Below are positions 53,285 to 63,056 of a DNA stretch of 64,000 bases, piece after piece. The stretch's first letter is position 1, and every line of letters begins with the position of its first letter. The translations under genes were made by a program, and so were the position numbers. The notes below the pieces were generated by a model. It ran no database searches, was not told the DNA's origin, and saw only the letters and a list, made by a program, of their open reading frames with translations. The DNA is taken from the NCBI GenBank assembly GCA_026004795.1, contig BPJV01000001.1:1031501-1095500 (forward strand). The letters are read 5' to 3'. The DNA is from Pirellulaceae bacterium. Its GTDB lineage: Bacteria > Planctomycetota > Planctomycetia > Pirellulales > Pirellulaceae.

Positions 53285-56200
53285 ATGCTCCCCCTTCCCT
53301 TCCCTCCCCACAATTTTCCCTCCTGGTACCCAGCTATGTTTGCCCTTCGGTACTTCTCCATCTGGCGTTGTTTTCTCCTCTGGATCGTTCTTGGATGCGG
53401 TGTGTCTTGCTGGTCGGCGGGACGCCCTGTTGCCGGCCAGCAACCGATGGAGAGCGACCGCCCGCTTCGCTTCAATTGGGATGTGCGTCCCATTCTCAGT
53501 GCAGCTTGTTTCAAATGCCACGGATTCGATGCAGCGTCTCGGCAGGCTGATTTGCGTTTGGATGTTCCAGGCGCTGCGGATCATGTCCTTGAGGCGACGG
53601 TACCTGAGGAGACAACGTTGTGGCAGCGTATCAGCTCGACCGACCCCGATGAGGTCATGCCTCCCCCCTCCGAGGTGCGTCAACTAAGTGAAAATGAAAA
53701 GGAGATTCTTCACCGGTGGATTGCCCAAGGGGCCACCATCGAAGGCCATTGGGCTTTTCAGCCCATCGTCGCTCCACCATTGCCCGAGGTGCCTCCACAG
53801 CATGCTGCATGGCAGGAAAACCCCATTGATCGGTTCTTGCTTTCCGCCATGCTTTCCCAGGGGCTGTCGCCGCAGCCACCGGCCGATCGGGAGACGCTCA
53901 TTCGTCGGGTCGCGTTGACGACGACGGGCTTGCCGCCGACGGTGACCGAGATCGAGCTTTTCTTGGCCGATCACCAGCCGGGCGCCTACGAACGGATGGT
54001 CGATCGATATTTGCAATCGCCTCATCATGGAGAAGAGATGGCTCGCCACTGGCTCGACGTGGCCCGCTATGGAGATACCCATGGACTGCATCTGGATAAC
54101 GTACGCCAGATCTGGCCCTATCGGGATTGGGTTATCGACGCATTCAATCGCAATCTTCCCTATGATCAATTTGTCATCGAACAATTGGCTGGAGATCTTC
54201 TGCCGCATCCTACTCGGGAGCAATTGGTGGCCACGGGATTCAATCGCTGCAACGTGACCACCAGTGAAGGCGGGGCGATCGACGAAGAGTGGCTGTTTCG
54301 CTACGCCGTCGATCGTGCCAGCACGACCATCGAGGCCTTTCTTGGGTTGACCGGCGGATGTGCCGTCTGCCATGACCACAAGTACGATCCGCTGACGATG
54401 GAAGACTTCTATTCGATGTATGCGTTCTTCTACAGTGCCGCCGATCCGGCGATGGATGGCAACCGATTGGATACGCCGCCGTTTATCAAACTGCCGAGCC
54501 AAGAGCAGGAGCGGAAGTTGGCGGAATTACAGACCTTGGAACAGGGGGCCTGGCGGCGCTTGGAAGAAGTAGCCGCCGAGGCGGCCGGTCGGTGGGAAGA
54601 GACGCAACAGATTGTCATGGGGGACGTGGAGCCGGAGGTTGTTGATCTGTGGCTCGACGACGAGATTCCGTTGGGGGCTTCGGCGCGCAACACTTCACGC
54701 AATGATGAACAATGGGTCACGTCTGAGGTGATGGAGGTGCCGGTCGGTTGGCGGGCACTGTGCCAGCGTTACGGCAACTTTCATGAACAAACCGTTACGG
54801 GAGGGTTGGTCCCGCGTGTCGTGCTGGTCGATCCTGTGCTGGTCGGTTGGCTGCGCATCGATACGCTTCATCCACCCGACGCGGTGCTGTTGGAATTGGA
54901 CACCACCGAAGGGAGGCGCCGATTTGCCTGGGGAGACGTCGCGGTGCTCGGACGAGGAGCATTCCGAGATCGCCATAATGTTCGGGTGGGAGATCTGCCC
55001 CCGCCTGGCACCTGGCACCGCTTCGCCGTACCCGCTTCGGTGCTGGACCTGAAACCGGGGACTATCGTCAATAGTTTTGCGCTGGCCGAATTCGGAGGGA
55101 TTTGTTTTTGGGATGGCTTAGGGATGAAGGGGAAGGCGGCACCGGCGACGGATCCTCGCCGTTCGGTGGAAGCCTGGCGAACCTACGCGCAGGGCAAAGA
55201 CATTCCGCACATTCCCAAACCGGTGGCCAGTGCGCTGAAGAACTCCGACGCTGGTGCCACGGAGCCATCGAGCGAGGGAATCGAGTTTCAAATCCGCACG
55301 GAGTTCCTCAAGTACATTGCCCGCAACGTACCTCGCTCCGTGGCGCGGGCACGCATGGAGTGGCAGATGGCTCGCGTGCGTCGCCGCGCGTTGGAAGACG
55401 AGATTCCCGGTACGATGATTTTCAAGGATTTGCCCGAGCCGCGTCAGGCGCATGTGATGCATCGTGGGCAATACGATGCCCCGCGACAACCGGTCGTACC
55501 GCGTACTCCCGGGTTCCTGCCGCCGCTGAAGTTACCTCCCGGAACGGAGCGGGCGGACCGTTTGGACCTGGCACGCTGGTTGGTCGCCGAGGAGAACCCA
55601 TTGACGGCGCGGGTGGCGGTCAATCGCTTATGGCAACAAGTATTCGGTCGCGGTATTGTGGAAACAAGCGAAGATTTCGGCACGCAGGGCAAGCCGCCTT
55701 CGCACCCCGACTTGTTGGACTGGCTGGCCGATGATTTTCGACGGCACGGATGGGACGTGCGGCGGACCTTGCGGTTGATTCTCACCTCCTGCGCGTTTCG
55801 TCAGGCCAGCCACTGCCGGGCGGATCACCTGGCGGTAGATCCAGGAAATGTGTATCTGGCACGCGGGCCGCGCCTGCGGTTGGATGCCGAGCAGATTCGG
55901 GACAGCGCTTTGGCGGTCAGTGGTTTGCTGAATCGCCGCATGGGTGGACCGGGATTCATGGGCTACCAACCACCCAATATTTGGGAGCCGGTAGGTTATG
56001 GCAACAGCAACACGCGGTACTACCTCCGCGATCGCGGCGCCGATCTCTATCGTCGAACGATTTACGCTTTTATCAAGAGGACAGCTCCTCCGCCGCTGTT
56101 GAGCAATTTCGATGCTCCCAGCCGCGAGATGTTCTGCGCGCGGCGAGGTCGCAGCAACACACCGTTGCAAGCCTTGCAATTGATGAACGATGAGCAGTTT

Positions 56201-56506
56201 GTGGAGGCGGCACGCAGTTTGGCAGCACGGACATTGCGCCGGGCGCCACCCGGCAAGCGAGCCCGTATCGATTGGATGTTTCGCGTGGTGCTGGCACGTT
56301 ATCCCGACCAGTTGGAACTTGAGGAATTAACGTCGGCGCTCGATGACTTTCTCCATCGCTATGCGGACGATGCAGAAGCAGCGGAGCGATTGGTACAGGT
56401 CGGGGAGAGTCTGCCTCCAGAACAATTGGATGTGCGTGAGCTGGCCGCCTATACCTTATTGGCCAATACGATTCTAAACCTTGACGAGACGATCGTACGA
56501 CCGTGA
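53285..56506 (+). CDS. Secreted planctomycete cytochrome-type protein with DUF1549 and DUF1553
   Basis: 1073 residues from ATG 53285, with GGGAG 6 bases upstream. A signal segment (about residues 22-42, [21 protein letters not shown]) leads to a cytochrome-like domain with CFKCH (C75-x-x-C78-H79). DUF1549 follows with [31 protein letters not shown] and a second CxxCH ([14 protein letters not shown]). A beta-rich middle comes next, and DUF1553 at the C-terminus has [20 protein letters not shown] and [17 protein letters not shown]. This is the standard large PSCyt/PSD protein of planctomycetes. It is usually paired with a DUF1501 protein, as here. Binding and degrading a polymer with heme-linked electron transfer is the common suggestion, not proven. 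Confidence 0.93.
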   Translation: MLPLPFPPHNFPSWYPAMFALRYFSIWRCFLLWIVLGCGVSCWSAGRPVAGQQPMESDRPLRFNWDVRPILSAACFKCHGFDAASRQADLRLDVPGAADHVLEATVPEETTLWQRISSTDPDEVMPPPSEVRQLSENEKEILHRWIAQGATIEGHWAFQPIVAPPLPEVPPQHAAWQENPIDRFLLSAMLSQGLSPQPPADRETLIRRVALTTTGLPPTVTEIELFLADHQPGAYERMVDRYLQSPHHGEEMARHWLDVARYGDTHGLHLDNVRQIWPYRDWVIDAFNRNLPYDQFVIEQLAGDLLPHPTREQLVATGFNRCNVTTSEGGAIDEEWLFRYAVDRASTTIEAFLGLTGGCAVCHDHKYDPLTMEDFYSMYAFFYSAADPAMDGNRLDTPPFIKLPSQEQERKLAELQTLEQGAWRRLEEVAAEAAGRWEETQQIVMGDVEPEVVDLWLDDEIPLGASARNTSRNDEQWVTSEVMEVPVGWRALCQRYGNFHEQTVTGGLVPRVVLVDPVLVGWLRIDTLHPPDAVLLELDTTEGRRRFAWGDVAVLGRGAFRDRHNVRVGDLPPPGTWHRFAVPASVLDLKPGTIVNSFALAEFGGICFWDGLGMKGKAAPATDPRRSVEAWRTYAQGKDIPHIPKPVASALKNSDAGATEPSSEGIEFQIRTEFLKYIARNVPRSVARARMEWQMARVRRRALEDEIPGTMIFKDLPEPRQAHVMHRGQYDAPRQPVVPRTPGFLPPLKLPPGTERADRLDLARWLVAEENPLTARVAVNRLWQQVFGRGIVETSEDFGTQGKPPSHPDLLDWLADDFRRHGWDVRRTLRLILTSCAFRQASHCRADHLAVDPGNVYLARGPRLRLDAEQIRDSALAVSGLLNRRMGGPGFMGYQPPNIWEPVGYGNSNTRYYLRDRGADLYRRTIYAFIKRTAPPPLLSNFDAPSREMFCARRGRSNTPLQALQLMNDEQFVEAARSLAARTLRRAPPGKRARIDWMFRVVLARYPDQLELEELTSALDDFLHRYADDAEAAERLVQVGESLPPEQLDVRELAAYTLLANTILNLDETIVRP

Positions 56507-56640
56507 GGTCGGGAGCGCTCCAGGCGGGGCAGCACTGGGCGAGGGAGGACCTGGCACACGCACGAATCATCGTCGATGGTCGGCAAGGACTCGTGGCCGC
56601 GCCGATACCATCCTGGTTTTCACACGAGGGGGATTGAAAG

Positions 56641-58104
56641 ATGGACCCGCGACTCGAATATGACCTTTATCTGTCCCGTCGCCAGTTCTTCGGTGCGGCT
56701 GGTCTGCGTCTAGGCCCCTTAGCGCTAGCTGCCCTGGGGGCGAGGAGTACGCACGGAGGGCATGCGCAACAGCGGGTGCATCCCCCCCTGCCTGGATTGC
56801 CGCATTTCCCGCCACGGGCTAAAGCAATCATCTATCTCCATATGAACGGTGGGCCATCGCAAATCGATACATGGGATTACAAGCCCCAATTGAACGGCCT
56901 GTTCGACACCGATCTGCCCGATTCGGTCCGTGGCGGGCAACGGATTACCACGATGACCAGCGGGCAGTCGCGATTCCCCGTGGCGCCGTCGAAGTTCAAG
57001 TTCCGCCAGTATGGCCAGTGTGGTCGCTGGGTGAGCGAACTGCTGCCGCACACTGCCCAGTGCGTGGACATGTTGTCTTTGATCAAGACCGTGCATACCA
57101 ACGCCATCAACCATGATCCCGCGTGCACGTTTGTAATGACCGGGAGCGAAGTGCCTGGAAAGGCGAGCTTGGGGAGTTGGCTCGCCTATGGCTTGGGGAG
57201 CGAGAGCAACGACCTGCCGGCATTCGTCGTCTTGACGCCGAGTTGGTCCAGCAAAGCCCAAGCGCAGGCGCTGTTTACGCGGATGTGGAGCAGTGGATTT
57301 CTGCCGTCGAAGTACACGGGAGTCGCTTTAAGGAGTAGCGGTGATCCGGTGCTCTACTTGCCCAATCCACCAGGTGTCACCACCGCGGACCGCCGACGCA
57401 TGCTCGATTCGCTCGCTCGTCTCAATCAACATCGGATGGACCAGTTGGCCGATCCGGACATCCAAACTCGCATCGCTCAGTACGAAATGGCTTTTCGGAT
57501 GCAAACCAGTGTTCCGGAGTTGACCGATTGGAGTGATGAGGAGCCGCGCACGCTGGAGATGTATGGCCCGGACGTTCATCGGCCTGGCACCTTTGCCGCT
57601 AGCGCTCTGTTGGCTCGCCGTCTAGTCGAGCGCGGAGTTCGCATCGTCCAGGTCCTCCATCGCGGGTGGGACCAGCATAACAACATTGCCGGTGACCTGC
57701 CCGCCCAGTGTCGTGATGTCGATCAGCCTTGCGCTGCGTTGCTCAAGGATCTCAAACAACGCGGTCTCTTGGATGAAACGCTCGTCGTCTGGGGCGGGGA
57801 ATTTGGAAGGACGGTCTACTGCCAAGGACGACTCACGCGCGACAATTACGGTCGGGACCACCACCCGCGATGTTTTCCCATGTGGTTGGCCGGCGGGGGA
57901 ATCCGTGCTGGACTGCAGATCGGTGAGACGGATGATTTTAGTTACAACGTCATCCAACGGCCGGTGCATGTCAATGATCTCAACGCCACCATTCTCCACT
58001 GCTTGGGGATCGACCACGAACGCTTCACCTATCCATTTCAGGGGCTGGAACAACGTTTAACGGGGGTCGAGCCCAGTGAGCCGGTACGCGAGCTGATCGC
58101 TTGA
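56641..58104 (+). CDS. DUF1501 protein, Tat-exported
   Basis: 487 residues. A twin-arginine signal opens it ([22 protein letters not shown]), so it is exported folded. The core has the sulfatase-like alkaline phosphatase fold: [64 protein letters not shown] and [17 protein letters not shown] with metal-site-like Asp and His. It is 134 bases after the DUF1549/1553 gene on the same strand; the two are nearly always neighbours in planctomycetes. The stop codon sits in the loop of a hairpin shared with holB's end. Confidence 0.93.
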   Translation: MDPRLEYDLYLSRRQFFGAAGLRLGPLALAALGARSTHGGHAQQRVHPPLPGLPHFPPRAKAIIYLHMNGGPSQIDTWDYKPQLNGLFDTDLPDSVRGGQRITTMTSGQSRFPVAPSKFKFRQYGQCGRWVSELLPHTAQCVDMLSLIKTVHTNAINHDPACTFVMTGSEVPGKASLGSWLAYGLGSESNDLPAFVVLTPSWSSKAQAQALFTRMWSSGFLPSKYTGVALRSSGDPVLYLPNPPGVTTADRRRMLDSLARLNQHRMDQLADPDIQTRIAQYEMAFRMQTSVPELTDWSDEEPRTLEMYGPDVHRPGTFAASALLARRLVERGVRIVQVLHRGWDQHNNIAGDLPAQCRDVDQPCAALLKDLKQRGLLDETLVVWGGEFGRTVYCQGRLTRDNYGRDHHPRCFPMWLAGGGIRAGLQIGETDDFSYNVIQRPVHVNDLNATILHCLGIDHERFTYPFQGLEQRLTGVEPSEPVRELIA

Positions 58105-58115
58105 GACGATCAGCT
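58091..58115. terminator. Bidirectional hairpin between DUF1501 and holB
   Basis: AGCTGATCG and CGATCAGCT form a perfect 9-bp stem with the loop CTTGAGA. It contains the DUF1501 stop codon in its loop and the holB stop in its right arm. The two genes converge here and end within 6 bases of each other. Confidence 0.55.
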
Positions 58116-59177
58116 TTGGCAGGCATGGGCCATATCGCAGAACCAGCTTTCGATGAGCGTCGATTGATTGGCATTGCGATCCACTTGTTCGATCGCTGCG
58201 AGGCATCGCTGCCACGCCGCCAAAGCACGTTCGCGGGAAAGGTTCGTCTGCGCCAGAGCTTGGCGAACGCTCTGGCGAAGTTGAGCATTGGCTACCAACG
58301 ATTCCGCTGCGGCGGAGTTGGTGGTGTCCAATAGAATCACCGCTCGGAAGAATTCGGCAGCCATCTGGGCGATCAGTTTCAATCGGTCGCGGCGGGGTCG
58401 AGCCTCCTTGCCTGCCTCGTTGACAATCTCTTCACACCGTCGAGTGAGTTGGACTATGGGAAGCGGCGAGCGGCCTAGTGCGTTCCACAGTTGGCTACGG
58501 AACTGATGCAATGCCGGATCGGCAAGTCCGCGGGCAATTTCCAAACTCCCACTGGACATCGAGGCCAACATGTGGGCCTCGTCAATGGCCTCCACGATGC
58601 CCTGTTGGACCAATAGGGTGGCCAAATCGGCTGCGGCCAACGGTTGAAAGAGAAGGATTTGGCAGCGGGAGCGAATGGTGGGCAGTTGCCTCTGGACACT
58701 GGTGCCAATAAGCATCAGCAAGGAACGCGGCGGGGGTTCTTCCAACGTTTTGAGCAAACAGTTGGCTCCTTCCGCATTCAAGTAATCGGCGTCGTCCACG
58801 ATGGCGATTTTCCGCCGTCCTCCGTGCGGCTTCAGACTCAATTCATGGCATAGTCCTTCTCGGTTGCGATTGGTTGCCTCGCCGATGAGCAGTTCCAGTG
58901 GCAGGAAGGACTTTTCCTCGGGTTTGCTGACCTCGATCAAATCGGGATGCGTCGACGCCTCGACCTGGGCACAATCCTCGCACCGGTCGCAAAACTCCAA
59001 GGTGTCCGCCGCGGAACCACGGCATAGTAGGCTCTTGGCGATCAGACGGGCGAAGGTGCGCTTACCGATTCCTTCGCTGCCGACGAAGAGAAAACTGTTG
59101 GCTAATCGACCATTGTCCAATGCTCGCTGAAACCAATGGCGCTGGCGTTGGTGACCTAGAAGTTCTTCCCAATTCAT
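58110..59177 (-). CDS. holB: DNA polymerase III delta-prime subunit
   Basis: 355 residues from ATG 59177 (MNWEELLGHQRQRHWFQRAL). It is a clamp-loader AAA+ protein: Walker A FVGSEGIGKRT (about 31-41), the zinc-binding cysteines C52, C63, C66 and C69, IAIVDDADYLNAEGANCLLKTLEEPP and the SRC motif in TIRSRCQILLF. It helps load the beta clamp. The frame is open upstream to 59264 into sequence that does not look like the family. The pyrF gene lies about 60 bases upstream. Confidence 0.92.
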   Translation of the reverse strand: MNWEELLGHQRQRHWFQRALDNGRLANSFLFVGSEGIGKRTFARLIAKSLLCRGSAADTLEFCDRCEDCAQVEASTHPDLIEVSKPEEKSFLPLELLIGEATNRNREGLCHELSLKPHGGRRKIAIVDDADYLNAEGANCLLKTLEEPPPRSLLMLIGTSVQRQLPTIRSRCQILLFQPLAAADLATLLVQQGIVEAIDEAHMLASMSSGSLEIARGLADPALHQFRSQLWNALGRSPLPIVQLTRRCEEIVNEAGKEARPRRDRLKLIAQMAAEFFRAVILLDTTNSAAAESLVANAQLRQSVRQALAQTNLSRERALAAWQRCLAAIEQVDRNANQSTLIESWFCDMAHACQS

Positions 59178-59238
59178 AACCTGTACCGCATTATGGGCAT
59201 GGAGCAAAAAGTTGGTTGGCCATCGATTCTCTTGGCCA

Positions 59239-60156
59239 CTACGAACCGATCGGCCGAACCGCATTGAGCGCCCGCCGCATCGTTTCCGCAGCCTGGGCCA
59301 CGGCGTCTTGCCAGTCTCGATGGCTGCTTGCTGATTGGCGATAGGCGAAGATGATGCCCCGAGAGCTGTTGACTACCGCCCCCAGCCCACGGCGATCAAA
59401 AGCGCCTGCCACATCATCGGCCGAACCGCCTTGAGCGCCGTAGCCGGGGATGAGCAACCAGGTCCGCGGCATCGTTTGTCGCAGCTGAGCCAGTTGTTCC
59501 GGATAGGTCGCGCCGACGACAGCGCCGATCGATGTCCAGCCGAAGCGAGGCCCTATTTGCTCGCTGCCCAGGTCGTGCACGCACTGCGCTACTCGCTCAA
59601 AAACTGGCTTGCCGTCGACGACCAAATCCTGCAGGAAGCCACTGCCGGGGTTGGACGTTTTCACCAACACGAATAAACCGCTGCCGCTAGCATGCGCTCG
59701 GTCGACAAACGGCCGCAGGGTATCGTCTCCAAGGAAGGGATTGATCGTCAGTGCGTCGGTTTGCCAAGGAGTATGCGTGCCCAAATAAGCCCGGGCGTAT
59801 CCTTCGGCCGTGCTCCCGATGTCGCCCCGTTTGGCATCGAGGATTACCAAGAGCCCGCGTCGATGGCAATGGTCGATAACGGTTTTTAGCGCTTCCATTC
59901 CGGGAGGGCCGAGCATCTCGAAGAAGGCCGCTTGCGGCTTGATCACTGCCGCTGAGGATGCCACGGCGTCCACCACCTCGCAACAAAACCTCGCCGTCCT
60001 CGTGGCTTGGCCGACCAGGTCCCCAGCCGGGACTCCGTCGCGCCATGCTTCGGGCAGTTGTTCCCAGCGGGGGTCCAGTCCCACACAGACCACGGACTGC
60101 TTTTCCACGACAGCGGCTGCCAAACGATCTCCAAAGGGTTCGAATTCTGCATCCAT
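59239..60156 (-). CDS. pyrF: Orotidine 5'-phosphate decarboxylase, type 2
   Basis: 305 residues from ATG 60156, with AGGAAG about 5 bases upstream. VCVGLDPRWEQLP, the catalytic LLVILDAKRGDIGSTAEGYA, LTINPFLGDDTL, FVLVKTSNPGSGFLQDL and LIPGYGAQGGSADDV place it in the longer type 2 group. It makes UMP from OMP. Length is typical of that group. The holB gene follows on the same strand. Confidence 0.95.
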   Translation of the reverse strand: MDAEFEPFGDRLAAAVVEKQSVVCVGLDPRWEQLPEAWRDGVPAGDLVGQATRTARFCCEVVDAVASSAAVIKPQAAFFEMLGPPGMEALKTVIDHCHRRGLLVILDAKRGDIGSTAEGYARAYLGTHTPWQTDALTINPFLGDDTLRPFVDRAHASGSGLFVLVKTSNPGSGFLQDLVVDGKPVFERVAQCVHDLGSEQIGPRFGWTSIGAVVGATYPEQLAQLRQTMPRTWLLIPGYGAQGGSADDVAGAFDRRGLGAVVNSSRGIIFAYRQSASSHRDWQDAVAQAAETMRRALNAVRPIGS

Positions 60157-60444
60157 CGATCTTCCTGCATCGTTCAAGTCGTGATTGTCGCCAAGCGACC
60201 GGTCTGCGGGGACGGCAGACGCATGAAACGGCGGTGCCTCATTCTATCTCGACCGGCCAACGTCGCTATTGGAGGGAAGCAATCAATGGGAAAAACGCCA
60301 CCTCCCGCAGGCATGGCGATGGCGGTACACTGCTCTTCTCTGCTGTGGGAAAGTCACCGGTGAAGTTGCCGCCATTTCCAAGATGCCGTAGTTGGCTGTT
60401 AGTTGACCTTCCCCGCATTTTCATCGATGGTCGCCCTCGGGGAT

Positions 60445-61116
60445 CTATCGCGATCGCAGATCGGTAGGCAAGTATTCCGTGTCATTGGCCCGGAGCAGTT
60501 CCCAGTGACCGTCGTAGCAGGCGAGATGAGAGATTCCCACATTGAACAACCATTCCGATTGAAGTTGCCAATCGGCCACCGGCTGTTGGCCCAACAATTC
60601 GTTAAGCAACAGGGCCTTAAAGTCTGCATGGATGATCAACGCGTGGACCTCACCTCGGGCGATGTGTTGGCCCTCCAGCCAATGTCGGACGCGGACGGCT
60701 CGCTGCCGAGCCTCTTCCTGAGTCTCGTAGTCCCGTCGCCACCATCCCTCGTCGGCAATGCGGTGGTCGAGCTGCCATCCTGGGTATCGCCGACGTAAAA
60801 CGACTGCGCCCATTCCGGGCTCCCCTCGCCGGCCGACAGCCGCATATCCACTGTAACAACCTCCCTGTTCAAAGATCTCGGCATGAACGAAGGGACGCAC
60901 GCCCAGTTTCGTCGCTGCAGGACGTGCCGTTTCCAACGACCGGAGGAAGGGGCTGCAGTACAACGCGGTGACGCGATAATGGTTGGCCAGGTAATCCGCC
61001 AAGAGTGCCGCTTGTTGTTCTCCCAGCGGCGTCAACGCTGGATCGCAGACTCGACGCGATTCCGCCTGGGCGTTGTTTGCCGATTGAGCATGGCGAATCA
61101 GTAAAAACTCGCTCAT
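60445..61116 (-). CDS. Histidine phosphatase family protein
   Basis: 223 residues from ATG 61116 (MSEFLLIRHAQSANNAQAES); an ATG three codons upstream is possible. RHA replaces the usual RHG/RHE at the active site, with the catalytic His kept. LTPLGEQQAALLADYLANH, YCSPFLRSLETARPAA, IADEGWW and the second His in LIIHADFKALLLNELL also match the branch. The substrate is unknown, with phosphoglycerate mutase-like or alpha-ribazole phosphatase-like roles both possible. It sits just after the sulfatase gene (12-base gap), so the two are probably co-transcribed. Confidence 0.85.
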   Translation of the reverse strand: MSEFLLIRHAQSANNAQAESRRVCDPALTPLGEQQAALLADYLANHYRVTALYCSPFLRSLETARPAATKLGVRPFVHAEIFEQGGCYSGYAAVGRRGEPGMGAVVLRRRYPGWQLDHRIADEGWWRRDYETQEEARQRAVRVRHWLEGQHIARGEVHALIIHADFKALLLNELLGQQPVADWQLQSEWLFNVGISHLACYDGHWELLRANDTEYLPTDLRSR

Positions 61117-61128
61117 CGGTGGCATGGT

Positions 61129-62757
61129 CTATTGGCCGCCCGGCGGCTGGCGAAGCGGAGCGTCTAGGGGAATCAGCGGAAAATCGGGGTTGGGCGTTCG
61201 CACCTCGGTCATCATCTTTTCCATCTGTTGCACGATCGTGGGATGTTCTGCCGCAACGTCCTGAGACTCGCTCACGTCCTTGTCCAAGTCATACAGCTCG
61301 ATCGTCAGGTTGCCGCGACGCATGTTCTGCCGCACTCCCTTCCAGCGGCCGATGCGGATTGCCTGTTGGCCACCATAGCCCGGGAACTCACGATAAAGAT
61401 ACGGACGCTCCGGCTGCGGTCGGCCCAACAATGTCGGCGCTAGGCTGATTCCGTCAATACCCGCTGGAATTCGCTCGCCGTAACCGGTCAGCTCCATCAG
61501 CGTGGGCATCCAGTCCTCGAATCCGATGACGCGATCCGACTGGCTGCCCGCCGCGATCTTCGCTGGCCACCGCACGATCGCCGGCACGCGGATTCCACCT
61601 TCATAGAGAGAGCCCTTCAGGCCCCGCAACTCTCCCACGCTATTGAAGAATTCATAATCGACCTCATCCTTCAAGTGCGTCGTGCCATTGTCGCTGGTGA
61701 ACACCACGATCGTATGGTCGGACAATCCCAGTTCATCAAGCAGGTCGAGCACTCGTCCCACATACCGATCCAGCCGCGAGATCATCGCCGCGTAGGCTGC
61801 TCGAGGAGTGAAATGGGGCGTGTATCCAAATCCCTTGGCACGAACAAACGGTGGATCCTCCCACCCCATTGCCAAGTAGGGCTCGAGTTCGTCGTCGGGA
61901 ACATGGAGGGCGACGTGCGGCAGAATGGAGGGGTAATACAAGAAGAACGGGCGATCGCGATTACTACGAATGAACGCCAATGCTGCCGCATTGATGCGGT
62001 CCGGAGCATAGTCCTGCCCCTTGAATACTTCGTAGGAGCGAGGGTTGCCAGGATCGGCTCCCGCTGGCAGGGAGGCATGACCGGGTATCGGAGGATCGTT
62101 GTTCAGTACCAAGTGTCGCTCGTCGTCCCACAAATAAGCAGGGTAGTACGAATGGGCATGCGCTTGACAGTTGTAGCCGAAAAACCGATCGAATCCCTGG
62201 TTCAAGGGCCGGCCAGGTGACGTCGGCCCCCCCAGCCCCCACTTTCCAAACGCACCAGTAACATAGCCGACTTGCTGAAACAGCTCACCCAGCGTCACTT
62301 CCTCATCCGGCAGTGGCCATTGCCCTTCAGGCGGTGTCGAGCGATTGTCGCGCACGGCGGCGTGCCCCGGGTGCTTTCCGGTCATCAACACACAACGGCT
62401 CGGCGCACATACCGCATTCCCACTGTAGTGCTGCGTGAATCGCATGCCTTGACGGGCCAGCCTGTCGATGTTGGGCGTGCGAATCTTTTCCTGCCCGTAG
62501 CATCCCAGTTCACGGTATCCCAGGTCATCGGCGACAATGAACACGACGTTGGGAGGTCGGTCATCGCTGGCGGCACGAGCAATCTGGCTGAGCCAGACGC
62601 CGATGGCCATCCACCAGCCGACTCCCACGATCGCCACGAGCATGGTTCGTCGGCGCCGAGCCGTCATCGCTGCCGCGAGGTCCCCTGCGGCCGCTGCAAC
62701 CACGTAGCGATGTTGACCGTGCGCGCCGATCGATGTTGTCAGACGGTTCGATGACAT
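61129..62757 (-). CDS. Secreted sulfatase (type I, formylglycine)
   Basis: 542 residues from ATG 62757, with AGGAAG 6 bases upstream. A membrane-spanning signal segment (about 38-62, RTMLVAIVGVGWWMAIGVWLSQIA) follows an unusually long basic N-terminus. NVVFIVADDLGYRELGCYG has the metal-binding Asp pair (77-78). The signature CAPSR (C117, P119, S120, R121) is the formylglycine site, followed by LMTGKHPGHAAVRDN. The C-terminal half has VVFTSDNGTTHLKDE and WMPTLMELTGYGERIPAG. It removes sulfate esters from polysaccharides. Planctomycetes hold many of these. An anaerobic or aerobic formylglycine generator is needed elsewhere. Confidence 0.93.
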   Translation of the reverse strand: MSSNRLTTSIGAHGQHRYVVAAAAGDLAAAMTARRRRTMLVAIVGVGWWMAIGVWLSQIARAASDDRPPNVVFIVADDLGYRELGCYGQEKIRTPNIDRLARQGMRFTQHYSGNAVCAPSRCVLMTGKHPGHAAVRDNRSTPPEGQWPLPDEEVTLGELFQQVGYVTGAFGKWGLGGPTSPGRPLNQGFDRFFGYNCQAHAHSYYPAYLWDDERHLVLNNDPPIPGHASLPAGADPGNPRSYEVFKGQDYAPDRINAAALAFIRSNRDRPFFLYYPSILPHVALHVPDDELEPYLAMGWEDPPFVRAKGFGYTPHFTPRAAYAAMISRLDRYVGRVLDLLDELGLSDHTIVVFTSDNGTTHLKDEVDYEFFNSVGELRGLKGSLYEGGIRVPAIVRWPAKIAAGSQSDRVIGFEDWMPTLMELTGYGERIPAGIDGISLAPTLLGRPQPERPYLYREFPGYGGQQAIRIGRWKGVRQNMRRGNLTIELYDLDKDVSESQDVAAEHPTIVQQMEKMMTEVRTPNPDFPLIPLDAPLRQPPGGQ

Positions 62758-63056
62758 AGCGCTTCCTTATTCCCTGAATCGTTCGAATTGGACGGAGACG
62801 CCTATCGCTCGGTTTCCATTGGTCACTGGAGGCATCTGCCGTTTGCTGGATCGTGGCGGAAAGCTTCAACCGGGCGAACACCAACGCGCGGGCATCGATC
62901 CCACGGATCCATTGTAGATGAAACCGGACTACGATGCTGGTCCCTGCTTTTCATCAACCTGCTCGTCAGCCCCCATGCTCTGACGACCCTCTTAGTTTTA
63001 ATCGTGGATGATTTTGCACGTGGATACCGGGACGGGAACGGAAACCGGGAACTCGG
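62758..63056. other. Intergenic region between the binding-protein gene and the sulfatase
   Basis: About 300 bases between two minus-strand genes. It should hold the sulfatase promoter. Nothing else recognisable. Confidence 0.35.
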
